Shown in pieces: positions 9,602 to 19,918 of a stretch of 64,000 nt of DNA. Where the stretch lies: assembly GCF_014839805.1 (NCBI RefSeq), contig NC_051118.1, forward strand, positions 9,788,391 to 9,852,390. Reading direction: 5' to 3'. How positions within the stretch are numbered: position 1 is the first letter of the stretch; every line of letters begins with the position of its first letter. The notes beneath the pieces are model-generated. The model was not told the DNA's origin. It searched no databases and saw only the letters and a list, made by a program, of their open reading frames with translations. This DNA is from Manduca sexta. Its lineage: Eukaryota > Arthropoda > Insecta > Lepidoptera > Sphingidae. The translations under genes and the position numbers were made by a program.

Positions 9602-9866
9602 TAAACAGTGGGTAATGGATATATAATAATATCAGCCCTGTATTATATACTTGCCCACTGCTGAGCACGGGCCTTCTCTACTACTGAGAGGGATTAGGCC
9701 TTAGTCCACCACGCTGGCCTAGTGCGGATTGGTAGACTTCACACACCTTCGAAATTCCTATAGAGAACTGCTCAGATGTGCAGGTTTCCTCACGATGTTT
9801 TCCTTCACCGTTAAAGCGAACGATAAATTCACAAAGAATGGATATATAAGGGCTGATATTATTATA
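9602..9866 (+). mobile_element. SINE-A 3' remnant split by a second SINE-A
   Basis: Two pieces, 'aaacagtgggtaatggatat' before the insertion at 9,627 and 'agggctgatattattat' after it, together read as the last 50 or so bases of a plus-strand SINE-A ('caacagtgggcaagtatata', then 'cagggctgatattatt'). The outer copy is therefore the oldest layer of a three-element nest. Only its 3' end survives. Confidence 0.6.
9627..9836 (-). mobile_element. SINE-A, 5' truncated, inserted in an older SINE-A
   Basis: Runs from the tail side 'taatatcagccctgtatta' to 'cgataaattcacaaag'; the tRNA-like head (about 110 bases) is absent. An exact 13-bp direct repeat 'aatggatatataa' flanks it (9,614-9,626 and 9,837-9,849), so truncation occurred at insertion by incomplete reverse transcription and not by later deletion. 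It lies opposite in orientation to the SINE-A remnant it entered. Confidence 0.8.
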
Positions 9867-10131
9867 CGACTGCCTCGGTGGCGTAGTTGTATTGCACGTC
9901 CGGTACAATAGCGCTCTGAGTTCCTGGGTTCGAATCCCGGGTCGGGCAAAGTGATATTTGAGTTTTTCTGCTCAGTATCAGCCCAGAGTCTGGAATTTGT
10001 GCCCGATATGGCGATAGGCTCGCCCCCTATCACATCATGGGACGGAACATACTTGGCGAAAAGTGCGTGCCCTAGTTGCGCCTCTGCATACCCCTTCAGG
10101 GATAAAATGCGTGATGTTATGTATGTATGTA
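9866..10131 (+). mobile_element. SINE-B, full length, reference copy with 12-bp TSD
   Basis: Best SINE-B: A-box region 'tggcgtagttgtattgc', B box 'gggttcgaatcccgggtcgg', body 'atatggcgataggctcgccc' and 'acttggcgaaaagtgcgtgc', 3' end 'cttcagggataaaatgcgtg' plus a (TATG)n-type tail at about 10,119-10,132. It is flanked by 'tgatattattat' (9,854-9,865 and 10,132-10,143), i.e. inserted in the (ATT)n tail of the older SINE-A. The tRNA-derived head should carry an internal Pol III promoter. A 138-codon minus-strand frame (9,758-10,174) spans it and is spurious. Confidence 0.88.
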
Positions 10132-10143
10132 TGATATTATTAT

Positions 10144-11280
10144 CAGGTATATCCAATAAATATTGGTTGAGCAAAATTACGATGGTATGTCCCGTCGCGG
10201 TACCGCGAAACGTGTAACCATCGCGACTACCTTTTATGGGATTTTTACTGCCCGCATTTGATGGTTTTATTATTTTTCTGGTTTATTGGTAGTTCTAAAA
10301 ACATATATTACTTTGATAACTGGAATTTTTTTTGGGCAACATGAAAATTGCCTTGCGGGGAGAACGATCACGTCTCTGATTCAAAAGTAAGGTATTTATT
10401 ATAATATCTCTAATATAATCGATGACTCTCATGCTATAGTTCGTAAATCTAATTATTATACAATTACACAGGAGACTAATGTATAATTTGTGATATAAAA
10501 AAAATATTATAGTTTTCAATTATTGATTAACTATTTTAACAATATAGATAATTGAAAAATGTTATAATATTAACCATAATAATAGGTCCCTGTAAAATTA
10601 TAGATATGATTCATGAATGCGCGGGAGCCATCGAAAGGATCACCGATAGACATTAAATGAAGAACGCAGCAGTTCGCAGCAACGACTTCCTTGCGTATCA
10701 TTTTATTAAGACATAAATTGTATATTATGTATTGTGCTTATCACGTAAGTCAATTGTAAAATTCTCACAAATTTGTAGAAGCATGGAGTCTCTATATAGC
10801 GTGCTTTCTTTGCCCTGACCTACCCGCCCGTAGGAAATTATAAGCAGATGTCTTCCACCGGAATATGGATTCAAACATAATTACAAATGTAGTCATCCAT
10901 TGCAACTTTACTATGAGAATGATTTTGTGACTAGCTATTTTTGGCTTAAGACTTCAATGTATAAATAAATCGAAAAAATGCTGTTTAATTTGTTAAATTA
11001 GTGAAATAGTATTGTCTGTTTAATTTTCTAGTTATAAAACTCGACGGTTTTATTAAAAAATACATTGTATATTTTAGAATTAACACGCGTGCTAAACAGT
11101 GGCCAGTCCACAGTACATTGAGTATATTAAACTTTTAAATTATATACATGTGTACACCGTTGTAGGTCCCTCTTGTGCGAGTGACCATTAGGTTAGGTAG
11201 ATGCCTAACACTGTCTTTTTCTGTCGCCGAACAACTGTGAGCAAGCAATGCTACATTCTGGAATATAGGGCACTGTATGG
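10144..11280. other. No gene; AT-rich spacer
   Basis: Contains a short palindrome 'cgcggtaccgcg' at about 10,196 and AT-rich tracts, but no recognisable repeat with a second copy in the window and no ORF with motifs. Confidence 0.4.
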
Positions 11281-11572
11281 TATAATAATATTAGCCCTGT
11301 ATTATATACTGTCCCACTGCTGGGCACAGGCCTCCTCTACTACTGAGAAGGATGAAGCCTAAGTCCACCACGCTGGCCCACTTCTGATTATGAGACTTTA
11401 CAAACCCTCTAAATTCTTATAGAGAGCTTCTCTGATATGTAGGTTTCCTCACAATGTTTTCCTTCGTCGTTAAAGCAAGCGTTAATTTACAAAGAATACA
11501 CATATAACTTTAGACGATTCAGACATGCGTGTCCTTGGCTTTGGAACATACGGGCATTTGTCTCAGCAGCCA
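11281..11572 (-). mobile_element. SINE-A, older diverged copy
   Basis: Tail-to-head on the plus strand: 'taatattagccctgtattat', 'cactgctgggcacaggcctc', 'gtccaccacgctggccc', 'tttcctcacaatgttttcct', 'gggcatttgtctcagcagcc'. Differences to other copies ('tcgtcgttaaagcaagcgtt', 'tctgattatgagactttaca') mark it as older or a separate subfamily. The tRNA head is mostly present but eroded near 11,560. No TSD found. Confidence 0.75.
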
Positions 11573-12171
11573 GTAGGATTGCATTATATTAATTATACAT
11601 AGTTTAGAGCAGTTATTAGCATTTGTGTATTAGGAGTCGTAGCTAACCGTAAGTCAAGCTATCTACTCCTTTTATAATTTAATTAAATACAGCTACCCAC
11701 AATATGAAATCCCGCATAAATCTACCGACTCCGCGACATTCCTACCGTTTTTTATATGTGTGAGTGAATGATAAATTGAACGAATGAGGCGTCACGAATC
11801 TTATCAATTATAACACTGAGCGGAACAATTGGGTTCACGGCTTTGGAGTGATTGGCGGTACAGGAGATTGTTAATTATGACTGGAATTAATTTCGTCCGT
11901 TTCATTGATATATTATGCCTTTGAATGAAACGAGCATTTCGGTCGGTTAATGTTAAGCGATTTGTATTTTTATAAGCATCTTTCATTTAATTTTATCTCT
12001 AGTGCTATATAACTGGCATTTCTTGTTTTAAACGGGCCTATACATGAGGTTAGCCTGTTCAGTTCATAATTTTGACTCTCACTTTGCTCTGGAGGTAAAT
12101 AAACAATTAATATTTGCAAGTCTTCTCTATCTTCCTATTTGATTAATTTCGTTGAAGGATACAGACAGATT

Positions 12172-12275
12172 AGAGTTCCCTAAGACTAGCCAAGGTTCGC
12201 CGTTCAGTGTCATAAAATGTACGCCTGATCCTGGCTTACAGGAGTTATAAGGGCGGGTGAGGGTGGGATAGTCAC
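12172..12275 (+). repeat. Family Q dispersed repeat
   Basis: Shares with 25,030-25,167 (opposite strand) the run 'gtgtcataaaatg', 'ctgatcctggcttacaggag' and 'gggatagtc', with 'tccct.agact.gcc' upstream. I cannot assign it; it is probably a fragment of a longer non-LTR or DNA element. Confidence 0.6.
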
Positions 12276-12360
12276 TAACACACCAACAGCCTGCCTTATA
12301 AAAACATGCAGATTTTAATCTCTAAATTCTCCAAAAACTCTAACTACGTCGCGCTAGTAT

Positions 12361-12750
12361 ACAGGGTCATTTTGACATTGTGTTACTAAATGAAACCACG
12401 TACTCGTCTTCACCTTTACTGACATTGTGCCAAAAATCATCCATCAATAACTAACATTTTTACGAAAAATCCTGGTTTTAATTTTTTGATTTTTTTATCG
12501 TTTTGTAGTTTAATTTGAATATGGCATGTGCATGGGTGAATTTCTGACTGAAAGTATGTTGCCGCTGCAACGAATTCTCCTAGAATAGTAGTAGTGGCAT
12601 TAGAGCGCGTAAAATTAAAATTACTTTTTATTTCGTTCGAAACTTACAATTTTTTATTTTACATCTAAGACTCGAGTAACCTATTGTAAAGTGTTATTTC
12701 CAAGTAGATAAGTAGTTTCATTTAGCAACGCGATGTCAAAATGACTCTGT
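12361..12750 (+). mobile_element. Family N non-autonomous element with 39-bp TIRs
   Basis: Left terminus 12,361-12,399 begins 'acagggtcattttgacat' and the right terminus 12,712-12,750, reverse complemented, begins 'acagagtcattttgacat'. The two 39-bp inverted repeats differ at five positions. Flanks are 'gtat' on the left and 'atat' on the right, compatible with a TA or AT target. The interior is AT-rich with 'gctgcaacgaattctcctag' and 'tagtagtagtggcatta', which also occur at 55.8 kb. No transposase. Superfamily undecided; length and TA-like flank would suit a Tc1/mariner-type MITE, but this is inference. Confidence 0.75.
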
Positions 12751-13009
12751 ATATGTGAAAGAATTCTTTAGGTACCTATTTAGGTTAACTTTTGACAAAT
12801 TGTATAGTCGCCATACAATAGAAACCGCGAGGGACCCTCACAAATAGCTAAAGGTATGTCATGTCTGGAGTGCACCCTTTTACCAAAACCTTTTCTATGT
12901 AAATAGAGGCTTTATCCTTCGTAAATATAATATCTTTATTATAATCCCCTCATTATTCATAAACATTTTGTGGTCTCTTTTGTTTTGTAGTTGGGTTAAG
13001 GATACAACG

Positions 13010-13295
13010 AGATGCACCTCAGTCCGCCCCGTGACCACGAAGGCTGTAAAGTCTACGAAACGTCGCCAGAAAATTACAATATAAAAAAATCGCGATAAAA
13101 TTTGAAAACTAGCTTCATTTTGATATCCGTAACATAGATTTACTTCAAGACCTTAATATAATGATTTCTTAAGCGAATGTCAGACATAAAATTAAAAGTA
13201 TTAGAAAAAAAATATATATAAACATATAACATAAAAACCAGGGAGAAATTATAATAAAATTCGTAACATAGTTTTATTTTAATGTCAAGTAATCA
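13010..13295 (+). repeat. Family E elements, forward arm and degraded inverted arm
   Basis: First part: 'gcacctcagtccgccccgtg', 'accacgaaggctgtaaagtc', 'tacgaaacgtcgccagaaaa', 'aatcgcgataaaattt'. From about 13,155 the inverse end motif 'aatgatttcttaagcgaatg' appears, and from 13,236 another forward piece 'accagggagaaattataata', 'agttttattttaatgtcaa'. This is a cluster of E arms in both orientations, resembling the foldback loci at 14.6 and 22.4 kb. Confidence 0.6.
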
Positions 13296-13656
13296 ATGTA
13301 GAAAAGCCCACTGAGACTTACATCACAAAAAAACATTTACACAGGCAAAGCCGCGAGCAAAATTTGCCTTCATTATCATTATATTTATTTACCGTCACCG
13401 ATATATATACTACGTTTACAATCGTATAAATATCGGATATCAACTTCTTTGTTCCGCCATTCATAACAAGAATCAATTTGTTACATAGTAGGGTCGCCCT
13501 TATCTCACTGATCGTGTGGAGAGCTCTCGTGTTCTCGAACCTTCGACGTGCGCCTGGTTTGGGGACGTGACGCTTGTTCTGATGTTTTTAGATCGTAGGA
13601 TTCTTTGAAAGGTGTTTCGTTTTCTCAAGTTTGATATTGAGATCGTGTTGTTATGT

Positions 13657-13858
13657 TTAGTGGAGTGGGGTCCAATAGAATGTCGACTGACGAGAGATGA
13701 TTAATCCTCGGCTGTCAACACAATTATGCCAGTTTGTTGGAACCATATATACACAGACGGATCCCGTAACGCCACACAATTACGTGGGCCACTATAGTTG
13801 TAACACCTTGTGTACGGTAGTAACTATTCGGGCAGATATAAAATATATCTTATCACTA
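13657..13858 (-). repeat. Family D element
   Basis: On the plus strand: 'gtggagtggggtccaataga', 'atgtcgactgacgagagatg', 'caattatgccagtttgttgg', 'aattacgtgggccactatag', 'acaccttgtgtacggtagta', 'gggcagatataaaatatatc'. It is the D body without the A tail. A 70-codon frame across it is spurious. Confidence 0.7.
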
Positions 13859-14599
13859 AGAAAGTACCACTTGGAAGGACAAATAAGTACTACTCTCTTA
13901 CAAATATGAGTTTTTAGTTCGTTTTATGAATAAAGTTGCCTGTTATGAGTAACAAACTCAGCCCTACTACCTAATTCCAATGACTTCTAACTTGTATATT
14001 TTTCTAATAGATTCAATGATTTCTTCTGTAATTTATACGACGAAAATATTTTATTAAAGTTATAAATAATAATACGTCAAATACCCTATCGAGAAGCTGC
14101 TCGTTTTTTTTAAGTCGATTAACAAGTAGGTCAGAACAAACTCAAAACATAAAGAAATGAAACTGGTATTATTAATAGCATTGAGGCGTTTGTCGCGGGT
14201 TCGAGGTCGCGACAAAAACAGACGACCTTCAGAGCCGAAGGCGGCGCAGGGCTGGAACCGGGATTAGCCGGGATACAAGGCAATTTAATGATACAAATAA
14301 TTTTGTATTATAGGTTTTTTAATTACTAATTTACTTATATTCATTAGCATAACTGGTTTACGCCGTACTTTTATTATAAAAAATTAAGCCCTTAATTATT
14401 TATTTCATGTATATTCAATTTAAATTGAATGTCTATTTATTCTTAAGAATCGCATCAGTCGCAATGATGATGTTGAGTTCACGAGTTCGATCTCAAAGTT
14501 TAGAAATCTGTCTATGTAATAAAAAAATATGTACATAGTATGTTCGTTCTCTATGGACTCAAAAACGGTTGGAATTATTTTAAATAACGTTTTATGTCA

Positions 14600-14760
14600 T
14601 AATGATTTCTTATGTTTACGCGAATGTTAGACATAGAAATTAAACTATTTTCGGATTTTATCGCGGTTTTAATTATTTTATTTTTCTCTCCTAAAACTAA
14701 AATAATTAAAACCATGATAAAAACCGAAAAATAGTTTAATTTCCATGTTTTATGTCCTAT
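14600..14760. repeat. Family E foldback element with about 50-bp arms
   Basis: Arms 14,632-14,680 and 14,698-14,747 are reverse complements with only a few differences and one indel; the loop is 17 bases ('tttttctctcctaaaac'). The outer left end 'aatgatttcttatgtttacg' with 'cgaatgttagacat' is the terminal motif shared by all E copies. An RNA or single strand of this locus would form a long stem. No ORF. Confidence 0.75.
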
Positions 14761-14964
14761 TCAGCCCAGCGGGTGATCCTGTGAAGTTATTTGGGACCAG
14801 AAGTTATTTGTCAGTCACATGTTAGTCTCTCGACCAATCACAAAGAAACGATACAGAATTTCGTGTAATTTTTACATACTAAGGAGCAAATCTTTAAAAA
14901 CATTTAATAATTTAAATTAAATGATATAAAGTATTGCTTTTTTGTTTTTACTCAAGCACGACTA

Positions 14965-15100
14965 AGTGACTGCACTGCACCTGATGATAAACGCAATGCG
15001 GCCTAGATAGAGCATCGAATGGTAACAGAGATTTACCACATGCCATTTGATACAATCATGCCGGCTTGCTAAGCTGCTTCTAAAGTCACTACGTCTTAAA
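14965..15100 (-). repeat. LINE-type 3' fragment (family P), tentative
   Basis: Contains 'taagtgactgcactgcacct' and 'gatgataaacgcaatgcggc', a variant of the 'cacctgatggtaag' motif found at the 3' ends of families C, D and H, in minus orientation. The remainder is not comparable to another copy here. Its position near a T-rich stretch (14,938-14,950) fits an A tail on the minus strand. Confidence 0.4.
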
Positions 15101-16056
15101 TCCTCCTGGATAAACTACGTCCGAAATGTAACGCGACGAAACGAGCCATGTCGTGTTTTTGTTATGCCATATCCGATATCTCGCCATTAGCAGCAAATAA
15201 ACAACGCAATACCAATTGATTAGATACGTTTTCATATTACGTAATATATCTATTGAAGTTTACGGCTACGGTGGAAAGACCCAGAATTACATCAAGGAGG
15301 GAACACGCGCACCCACATACTATTCCAAAGCCTAATGGCGCGGCAACGAAAAGAGGTATTATTATATTATATTTTTGTAATACTAATAGAAGCAAGCTTC
15401 AAAACATCGACAGCCCTACATAAATAGTGTTGTTACTCCTCTCGAGTGGCTGTCGCACAATTTGTCCACTTGCAGATAAGAATAACTTTGACACAATGGA
15501 ACTGAGCCGCTTTTGTGATTTACGGGCGAGAGGGATGCAAGATAATAATACCGTAAGAGAAAAAGAGATGGAAGATGTCTTATTTTTTACCCTGTTACGC
15601 CGACAAGCGATATGGCATTTTTTGGAAATTGTATAAAAAATATCGGGGATAAGCCTTTGTTTATTTTCTTGAAAAGCTGGGATTGTTAAGTGCTTTTAGG
15701 TTTGAATGAGTGATGTTTCTTGGTAAAAAATAATAAGACTCTTTTACCCCACTATTTTTAAGACAAGCAAAGATTTTTTTTTTTTATAAAAATATTAGAA
15801 AATTTCATTCATCCATTTAATAGTAAATTATATATTGTCTCACATGATAGGCGTACAAGATCTGTAAAATGTGATGAATAGGAAACTAATAATGAAAATA
15901 AATAGAATGTTGACAAAAATTACTAGCAGGTAAAACAAAAAATGCAGTTCTAAAACATTATTTTCAAAAAAATAGGTCGAAAATATTATAATATTTTTAC
16001 GGACTAGAAGTTATTATATTTTATCTACATTTTTTGCATTTGCACCTGGGGTAAAA
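15101..16056. other. No gene; AT-rich spacer
   Basis: Holds an 18-base AT palindrome 'aaaatattataatatttt' at about 15,980 and poly-T at 15,776-15,785. The 69-codon frame at 15,427-15,636 contains a short acidic/basic stretch but no known motif and no splice context that I can defend. Confidence 0.4.
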
Positions 16057-16393
16057 AAGCGGCGATAGCCTAGTTGGTTGTGGAACGGACTGCCGAGACT
16101 GATGTCCGCAAATTCAAAACCCAAGAGCACACACTTGTGACTTTTCTAAAATTATGTGTGTATTCTTTGTGAATTATTGCTTGCTTTAACGGTGAAGGAA
16201 AACATCGTGAGGAAACCTGCACACCTTAGAAATTCTCTATAGGAATTTCGAAGGTGTGTGAAGTCTACCAATCCGCACTAGGCCAGCGTGGTGGACTAAG
16301 GCCTAATCCCTCTCAGCAGTAGAGGAGACCCGTGCCCAACAGTGGGAGTGTATATAATACAGGGCTGATATTATTATTATTATATTATTATAC
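16057..16393 (+). mobile_element. SINE-A, full length
   Basis: Plus strand: head 'gcggcgatagcctagttggt' with A box, 'ttgtggaacggactgccgag', a decayed B-box region 'caaattcaaaacccaagagc', core 'ggtgaaggaaaacatcgtga', then 'aagtctaccaatccgcacta' and the tail 'gctgatattattattattat'. The B box has lost the GGTTC consensus start, which should weaken Pol III transcription. TSD uncertain ('acctg' on both sides). Confidence 0.85.
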
Positions 16394-16395
16394 CT

Positions 16396-17190
16396 GCGGT
16401 TATGCGGAGTGGAATCTTGATATTGTGTCCACTGATAAGAGATAGAGTTATGTTCTTTCCTGTTGTATATATTGCCCTCCTTGAATCTTCACTCACTCTC
16501 ACTTCGCCCCCTTTTAAGGCCCCTGCACGCTATGATAGAGCTTGCTGAAATACCATACTGATTTCTTATATGTTATATAATCCGACTAGTGGACATTAAT
16601 CATAATATTAGCATCCTATTAGCTAAGCTAAATAATTACTCACGAAATCACTGCTAATTTGATCCTCTGTCGAATTAACATGGGCTAATAGGTCAAATCA
16701 AAACTAATACCCAAGTTACAGACATAATCAAATCAAGTCTCTAGAAATGACACATGATATACTTTCTTTTGCCGATATTTGTCATGGAATTTTATTTAAT
16801 TCAATCTCGCTCTATGGTCGGTCCCTCATATCTGAGGATTGTGGTCAGCAACAGGGTTGCATCAGAAGCGGATTTTCTGCCTTCATCGGTTTTTTTATTT
16901 TTGAAGCTACTTTTATTCCCGCAACGATATTTGAAAACACTGAGGTATTTATTCAAACGAACTAGCATCTTAAATGGACTGCTACGGTTTTGGAAATCAG
17001 TATACTGGTATTACCGAATCAAAATCAAAATATAAAATCAAAATATGCACGCACCCACGCACGCACAGAGGCACGCGCACACACACATACTGTTACGACT
17101 TTTATTCCCGATTAAGTATGCAGAGGCGCAACTTTTACATCCACTTTTTGCCGTGTTGTATTTGTGGCGCCGTGTCGTATAGGAGGCGTA
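16396..17190. other. No gene; CA-rich simple repeat near the end
   Basis: Unique-looking sequence with overlapping open frames (72-95 codons) lacking motifs. At 17,041-17,095 there is an imperfect CGCA/CACA tract ('cacgcacccacgcacgcaca'). Confidence 0.4.
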
Positions 17191-17191
17191 T

Positions 17192-17336
17192 GCATTGCGG
17201 ATTGTTTAAACCCGGATATACACAGACTGATCCAAAAACGCGACACACTTGGCCACTATGACGAGTTTAATACGTCATGTACTGTGGTCGCGATCCGAGC
17301 GGATACAAATATCCTACCAGCATCAGTATGTTCTAA
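17192..17336 (-). repeat. Family D element, 5' half
   Basis: Plus-strand reading: 'cccggatatacacagactga', 'cgacacacttggccactatg', 'tactgtggtcgcgatccgag', 'cggatacaaatatcctacca'. It is the 5' half of D on the minus strand. The SINE-A that follows inserted just at its 5' edge. Confidence 0.65.
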
Positions 17337-17341
17337 ATATG

Positions 17342-17676
17342 TATATAACATCAGCCCTGTATTATATACTGTCCCACTGCTGGACACGGGCCTCCTCTAC
17401 TACTGAGAGGGATTAGGCCTTAGTCCACCATACTGGCCTAGTGCGGATTGGTAGACTTCGCATACGCTCAAAATTCTTATAGAGAACGTCTAAGGTATGC
17501 AGATTTCCTCACGATGTTTTCCTTCACCGTTAAAGCAAGCGATAACTCATAACGAATCCACATTTTCTTTAGGAATTTTAATATGATTTTAAAAAAGTCA
17601 AAGGTGCCCTTAGGTTTTGAACCTGCGGACATGCGTCTCGACGATCCGTTTCACAACCAACTAAGCTATCGCCACT
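17342..17676 (-). mobile_element. SINE-A, full length, imperfect TSD
   Basis: Tail side 'acatcagccctgtattatat', body 'ccaccatactggcctagtgc', 'tttcctcacgatgttttcct', head in reverse 'gttttgaacctgcggacatg' and 'aaccaactaagctatcgcca'. Flanks 'tgttctaaatatg' (from 17,329) and 'tgttctacatgc' (from 17,677) agree at most positions and are probably the mutated TSD, making this an older insertion than 54,283. Confidence 0.85.
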
Positions 17677-18250
17677 TGTTCTACATGCTAATTGGTAATT
17701 GTTTACATTTCTGTCACAAGTCTGAACATACTTCATAGTAAACTTGTACATAAACAAGAGATTGTAACTAATCATCGTGTCTGAGTTAATTAGGAACTAG
17801 AGCGGCGCGCGGCGACGCGACACCGCTCGCGAACAGCTGTAGCTCTTATTTACATTGTAATTAGATCGTTTAAATGTATTGTTTGGTGCCGATTATGTCT
17901 TTAATGTTTATTTAAGCGGCATTAATATGTAATGTATTTAAATTTCGGCCTTCAGGGGAATGCTAATCTTGTTAGAAGACTGAAGAAACGTATACAAACG
18001 AATTTTATGTTTAGTCAAATTATAAAAGGTATTACAACTGTCCTTATATTACTCATATTTTTTAATACTAAGTACTCAGTACTACGAGACGAACTCACTA
18101 GTACGAGAGATCGTGCGGTGCATTGTATCTGCTCTGGAGACCACTGCATGACGCCCACCGCTCTGTATAGAGTGTTACGACCAAGAAGAAGTCAGTACTA
18201 CTTGAGAAATAACGTTATGATGTACGACGAGGGAAAGACTTCCATATACC
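17677..18250. other. No certain gene; GC-rich patch and a 110-codon frame
   Basis: Has a short GC patch 'gcggcgcgcggcgacgcgac' at about 17,802 and an open plus frame 17,932-18,264 (110 codons). Its first part is hydrophobic (residues about 35-46) and its second part basic and cysteine-containing. I do not recognise it; there is no conserved motif, splice signal I would trust or repeat copy. It ends inside the Helitron-like repeat, which argues against a complete gene. Confidence 0.3.
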
Positions 18251-18251
18251 T

Positions 18252-18472
18252 ATACGTATTATAAAACAAAGTCTCATTTTCTGTCTGTCTGTATGTTATT
18301 GATTTTTTCAAAGTCTACTAAACGGATTTTTATGATATTTCGTTTGGAAATGGTTTAAGACCCTGGGAAGGTTATAGGCTACTTTCTACTCTGTGAAATG
18401 TATACCGGGACTTTTACCTCGGAAAACTCCTGCACGCGGGCGAAGCTGCGAGTAAAAGCTTTTAATATAATG
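18252..18472 (+). mobile_element. Helitron-like element (family J)
   Basis: Same layout as 8,341-8,556: 'attataaaacaaagtctcat', 'tctgtctgtctgtatgttat', 'ctactaaacggatttttatg', 'gaaggttataggctactttc', 'cacgcgggcgaagctgcgag', 'taaaagctt'. The terminal hairpin is intact but the final CTAGT has decayed. Confidence 0.6.
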
Positions 18473-18911
18473 GTATGGAGTCACGTTTTTTTTATTTTGA
18501 GGTCTAGATTTTGTACCTATACTCCCACTTTCGCTAACTGTATGAGTTCTCATCTTCTAATCACACTACATACAGAGGTATGTAAAAAAATATCTCTTAC
18601 ACAATGATCAATTCCGAGAGCCACTCGGCACTGTTTATGTACAAAGATGAGCTCATAATCAAAAACTTGAAGTGTTAAAACTCGTTCAAGTATTATGTAA
18701 CCATAAAACTGTATCAAAAGTCCATTAGCACAGGATGGAATTTTAATTAGCCGCTGCTTACAGTGTGGGATTCATTATCTGTTCAAAGGCTAATGAACTT
18801 CCATTTTGTAGGTGTATTAGAAAAAGGTTTTTTTAATTATTTTTGAAGCGAGGCTGCAAGGTTATTTTTAATACATCTTAGATTTCGATGTTAGATGTAT
18901 ATTCATTGTTA

Positions 18912-19056
18912 TCTAGCTTATGCTTACGGCTTCGCCCATGTGAAAGATTTTTCCCGGGATAAACGTAGCTTATGTCCATTCCAAGATCTCAAACAACTAA
19001 TATGAAATTTTATAGAAATCCGTTTGATAGTTTTGGAGTTTATGAGATATACAATA
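18912..19056 (-). mobile_element. Helitron-like element (family J), 3' part
   Basis: Begins on the plus strand with 'atctagcttatgcttacggc' and 'ttcgcccatgtgaaagattt', then 'ttcccgggataaacgtagct' and 'aatttta.agaaatccgtttg'. The CTAG end is at its left border; the 5' part is lost. Confidence 0.6.
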
Positions 19057-19687
19057 AAATGAGGAAAATTTTGGTAGTTTAAACTTTTTACTAAACCTCA
19101 AAATATTTTGTACAGCAATTATTCGTAAATCTGAATATACCCACTAGTGAGCTGTATCTTAAATATATGGGACGAATGCTCAAAGTCATTTGCTCAGGGG
19201 AGCACTTTAAGTAACATCAAATTATTATTATTTCGCACTTTTGGGGGTGCTCTTACCTTATAGTAAACGGAGTTTGTTTTCAACAATAGGACAGAATAGT
19301 GATTTTATGGTAAAACTTTGAAAATATTTACATAATTGCAATAAAAAATTATATTTCGTTTCCCAAGAAAATAAATGACAGACACTTATTGTTCGGGCTT
19401 AGTACTAGCAGATAAACGTTGAAGTCTAAATCGTGACTGTGTTGCGAGATTTGCAGGATTCGGGGGGATTTGCGGGAGCGCGAGCGGTCCTTATTGTGCC
19501 GCACTGGATTACGCGGCAGATGAAGTGTCATCTTTATGTTTTAAGTAGTTAATGTATTTTTAGCCGCAAATGAATGCATGCGTTAATATAAAGACGTGTC
19601 ATAATATTTACTTTATAATTCATATGTACATTTAATATCCACTACATATATTCTGAGGGTACCTTCTTACAGCTAAATATTTTTTAT
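19057..19687. other. No gene or recognised repeat
   Basis: AT-rich with a GC patch at 19,455-19,515 ('cggggggatttgcgggagcg'). The 60-codon minus frame over the patch has no recognisable domain. Confidence 0.4.
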
Positions 19688-19777
19688 ATATACGGCAAAG
19701 TAACCCCGCTACACCTGATGGTGAGTGGAGTGGGGTCCAACAGAATGCCGACTGATGAGAGATGATTACCCCTCAGG
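19688..19777 (-). repeat. Family D 3' end, fused to a C element
   Basis: Plus strand: 'tacggcaaagtaaccccgct', 'acacctgatggtgagtggag', 'tggggtccaacagaatgccg', 'agagatgattacccctca'. The D sequence stops at 'cccctc' and continues directly as family C at 'aggatggcgagcgcagtgga', which lies in the opposite orientation. See the neighbouring C entry and the finding on this junction. Confidence 0.65.
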
Positions 19778-19918
19778 ATGGCGAGCGCAGTGGAATACCA
19801 AACAATACTTTATAATTCAAGTTGTTGGATGGTGTTTCTACTGTTTATGGACAGTTGTATCACTTACCATCAAACGAACAGCAAACTCGTCTCATTTAAA
19901 GCATCAAAAAAATCGAAG
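19778..19918 (+). repeat. Family C 3' end
   Basis: 'ggatggcgagcgcagtggaa', 'tgttggatggtgtttctact', 'tcacttaccatcaaacgaac', 'gcaaactcgtctcatttaaa', tail 'gcatcaaaaaaat'. It is the terminal 140 bases of C with its A tail. Two overlapping 66-codon frames start in the D/C junction and are spurious. Confidence 0.65.

Noticed and set aside
9890..9945. tRNA gene with intact B box 'gggttcgaatccc'
   Set aside because: The same head is followed by the SINE-B body here and at several other loci, and TSDs flank it; it is a SINE head, not a tRNA gene.
9758..10174. 138-codon minus-strand open frame, the longest in the window
   Set aside because: It spans SINE-B, part of a SINE-A remnant and flanking sequence; the translation follows repeat boundaries, not a protein family.
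17932..18264. 110-codon plus frame with a hydrophobic stretch and cysteines
   Set aside because: No domain, no promoter or splice context, and its end runs into a Helitron-like repeat. Kept only as an unclassified spacer.
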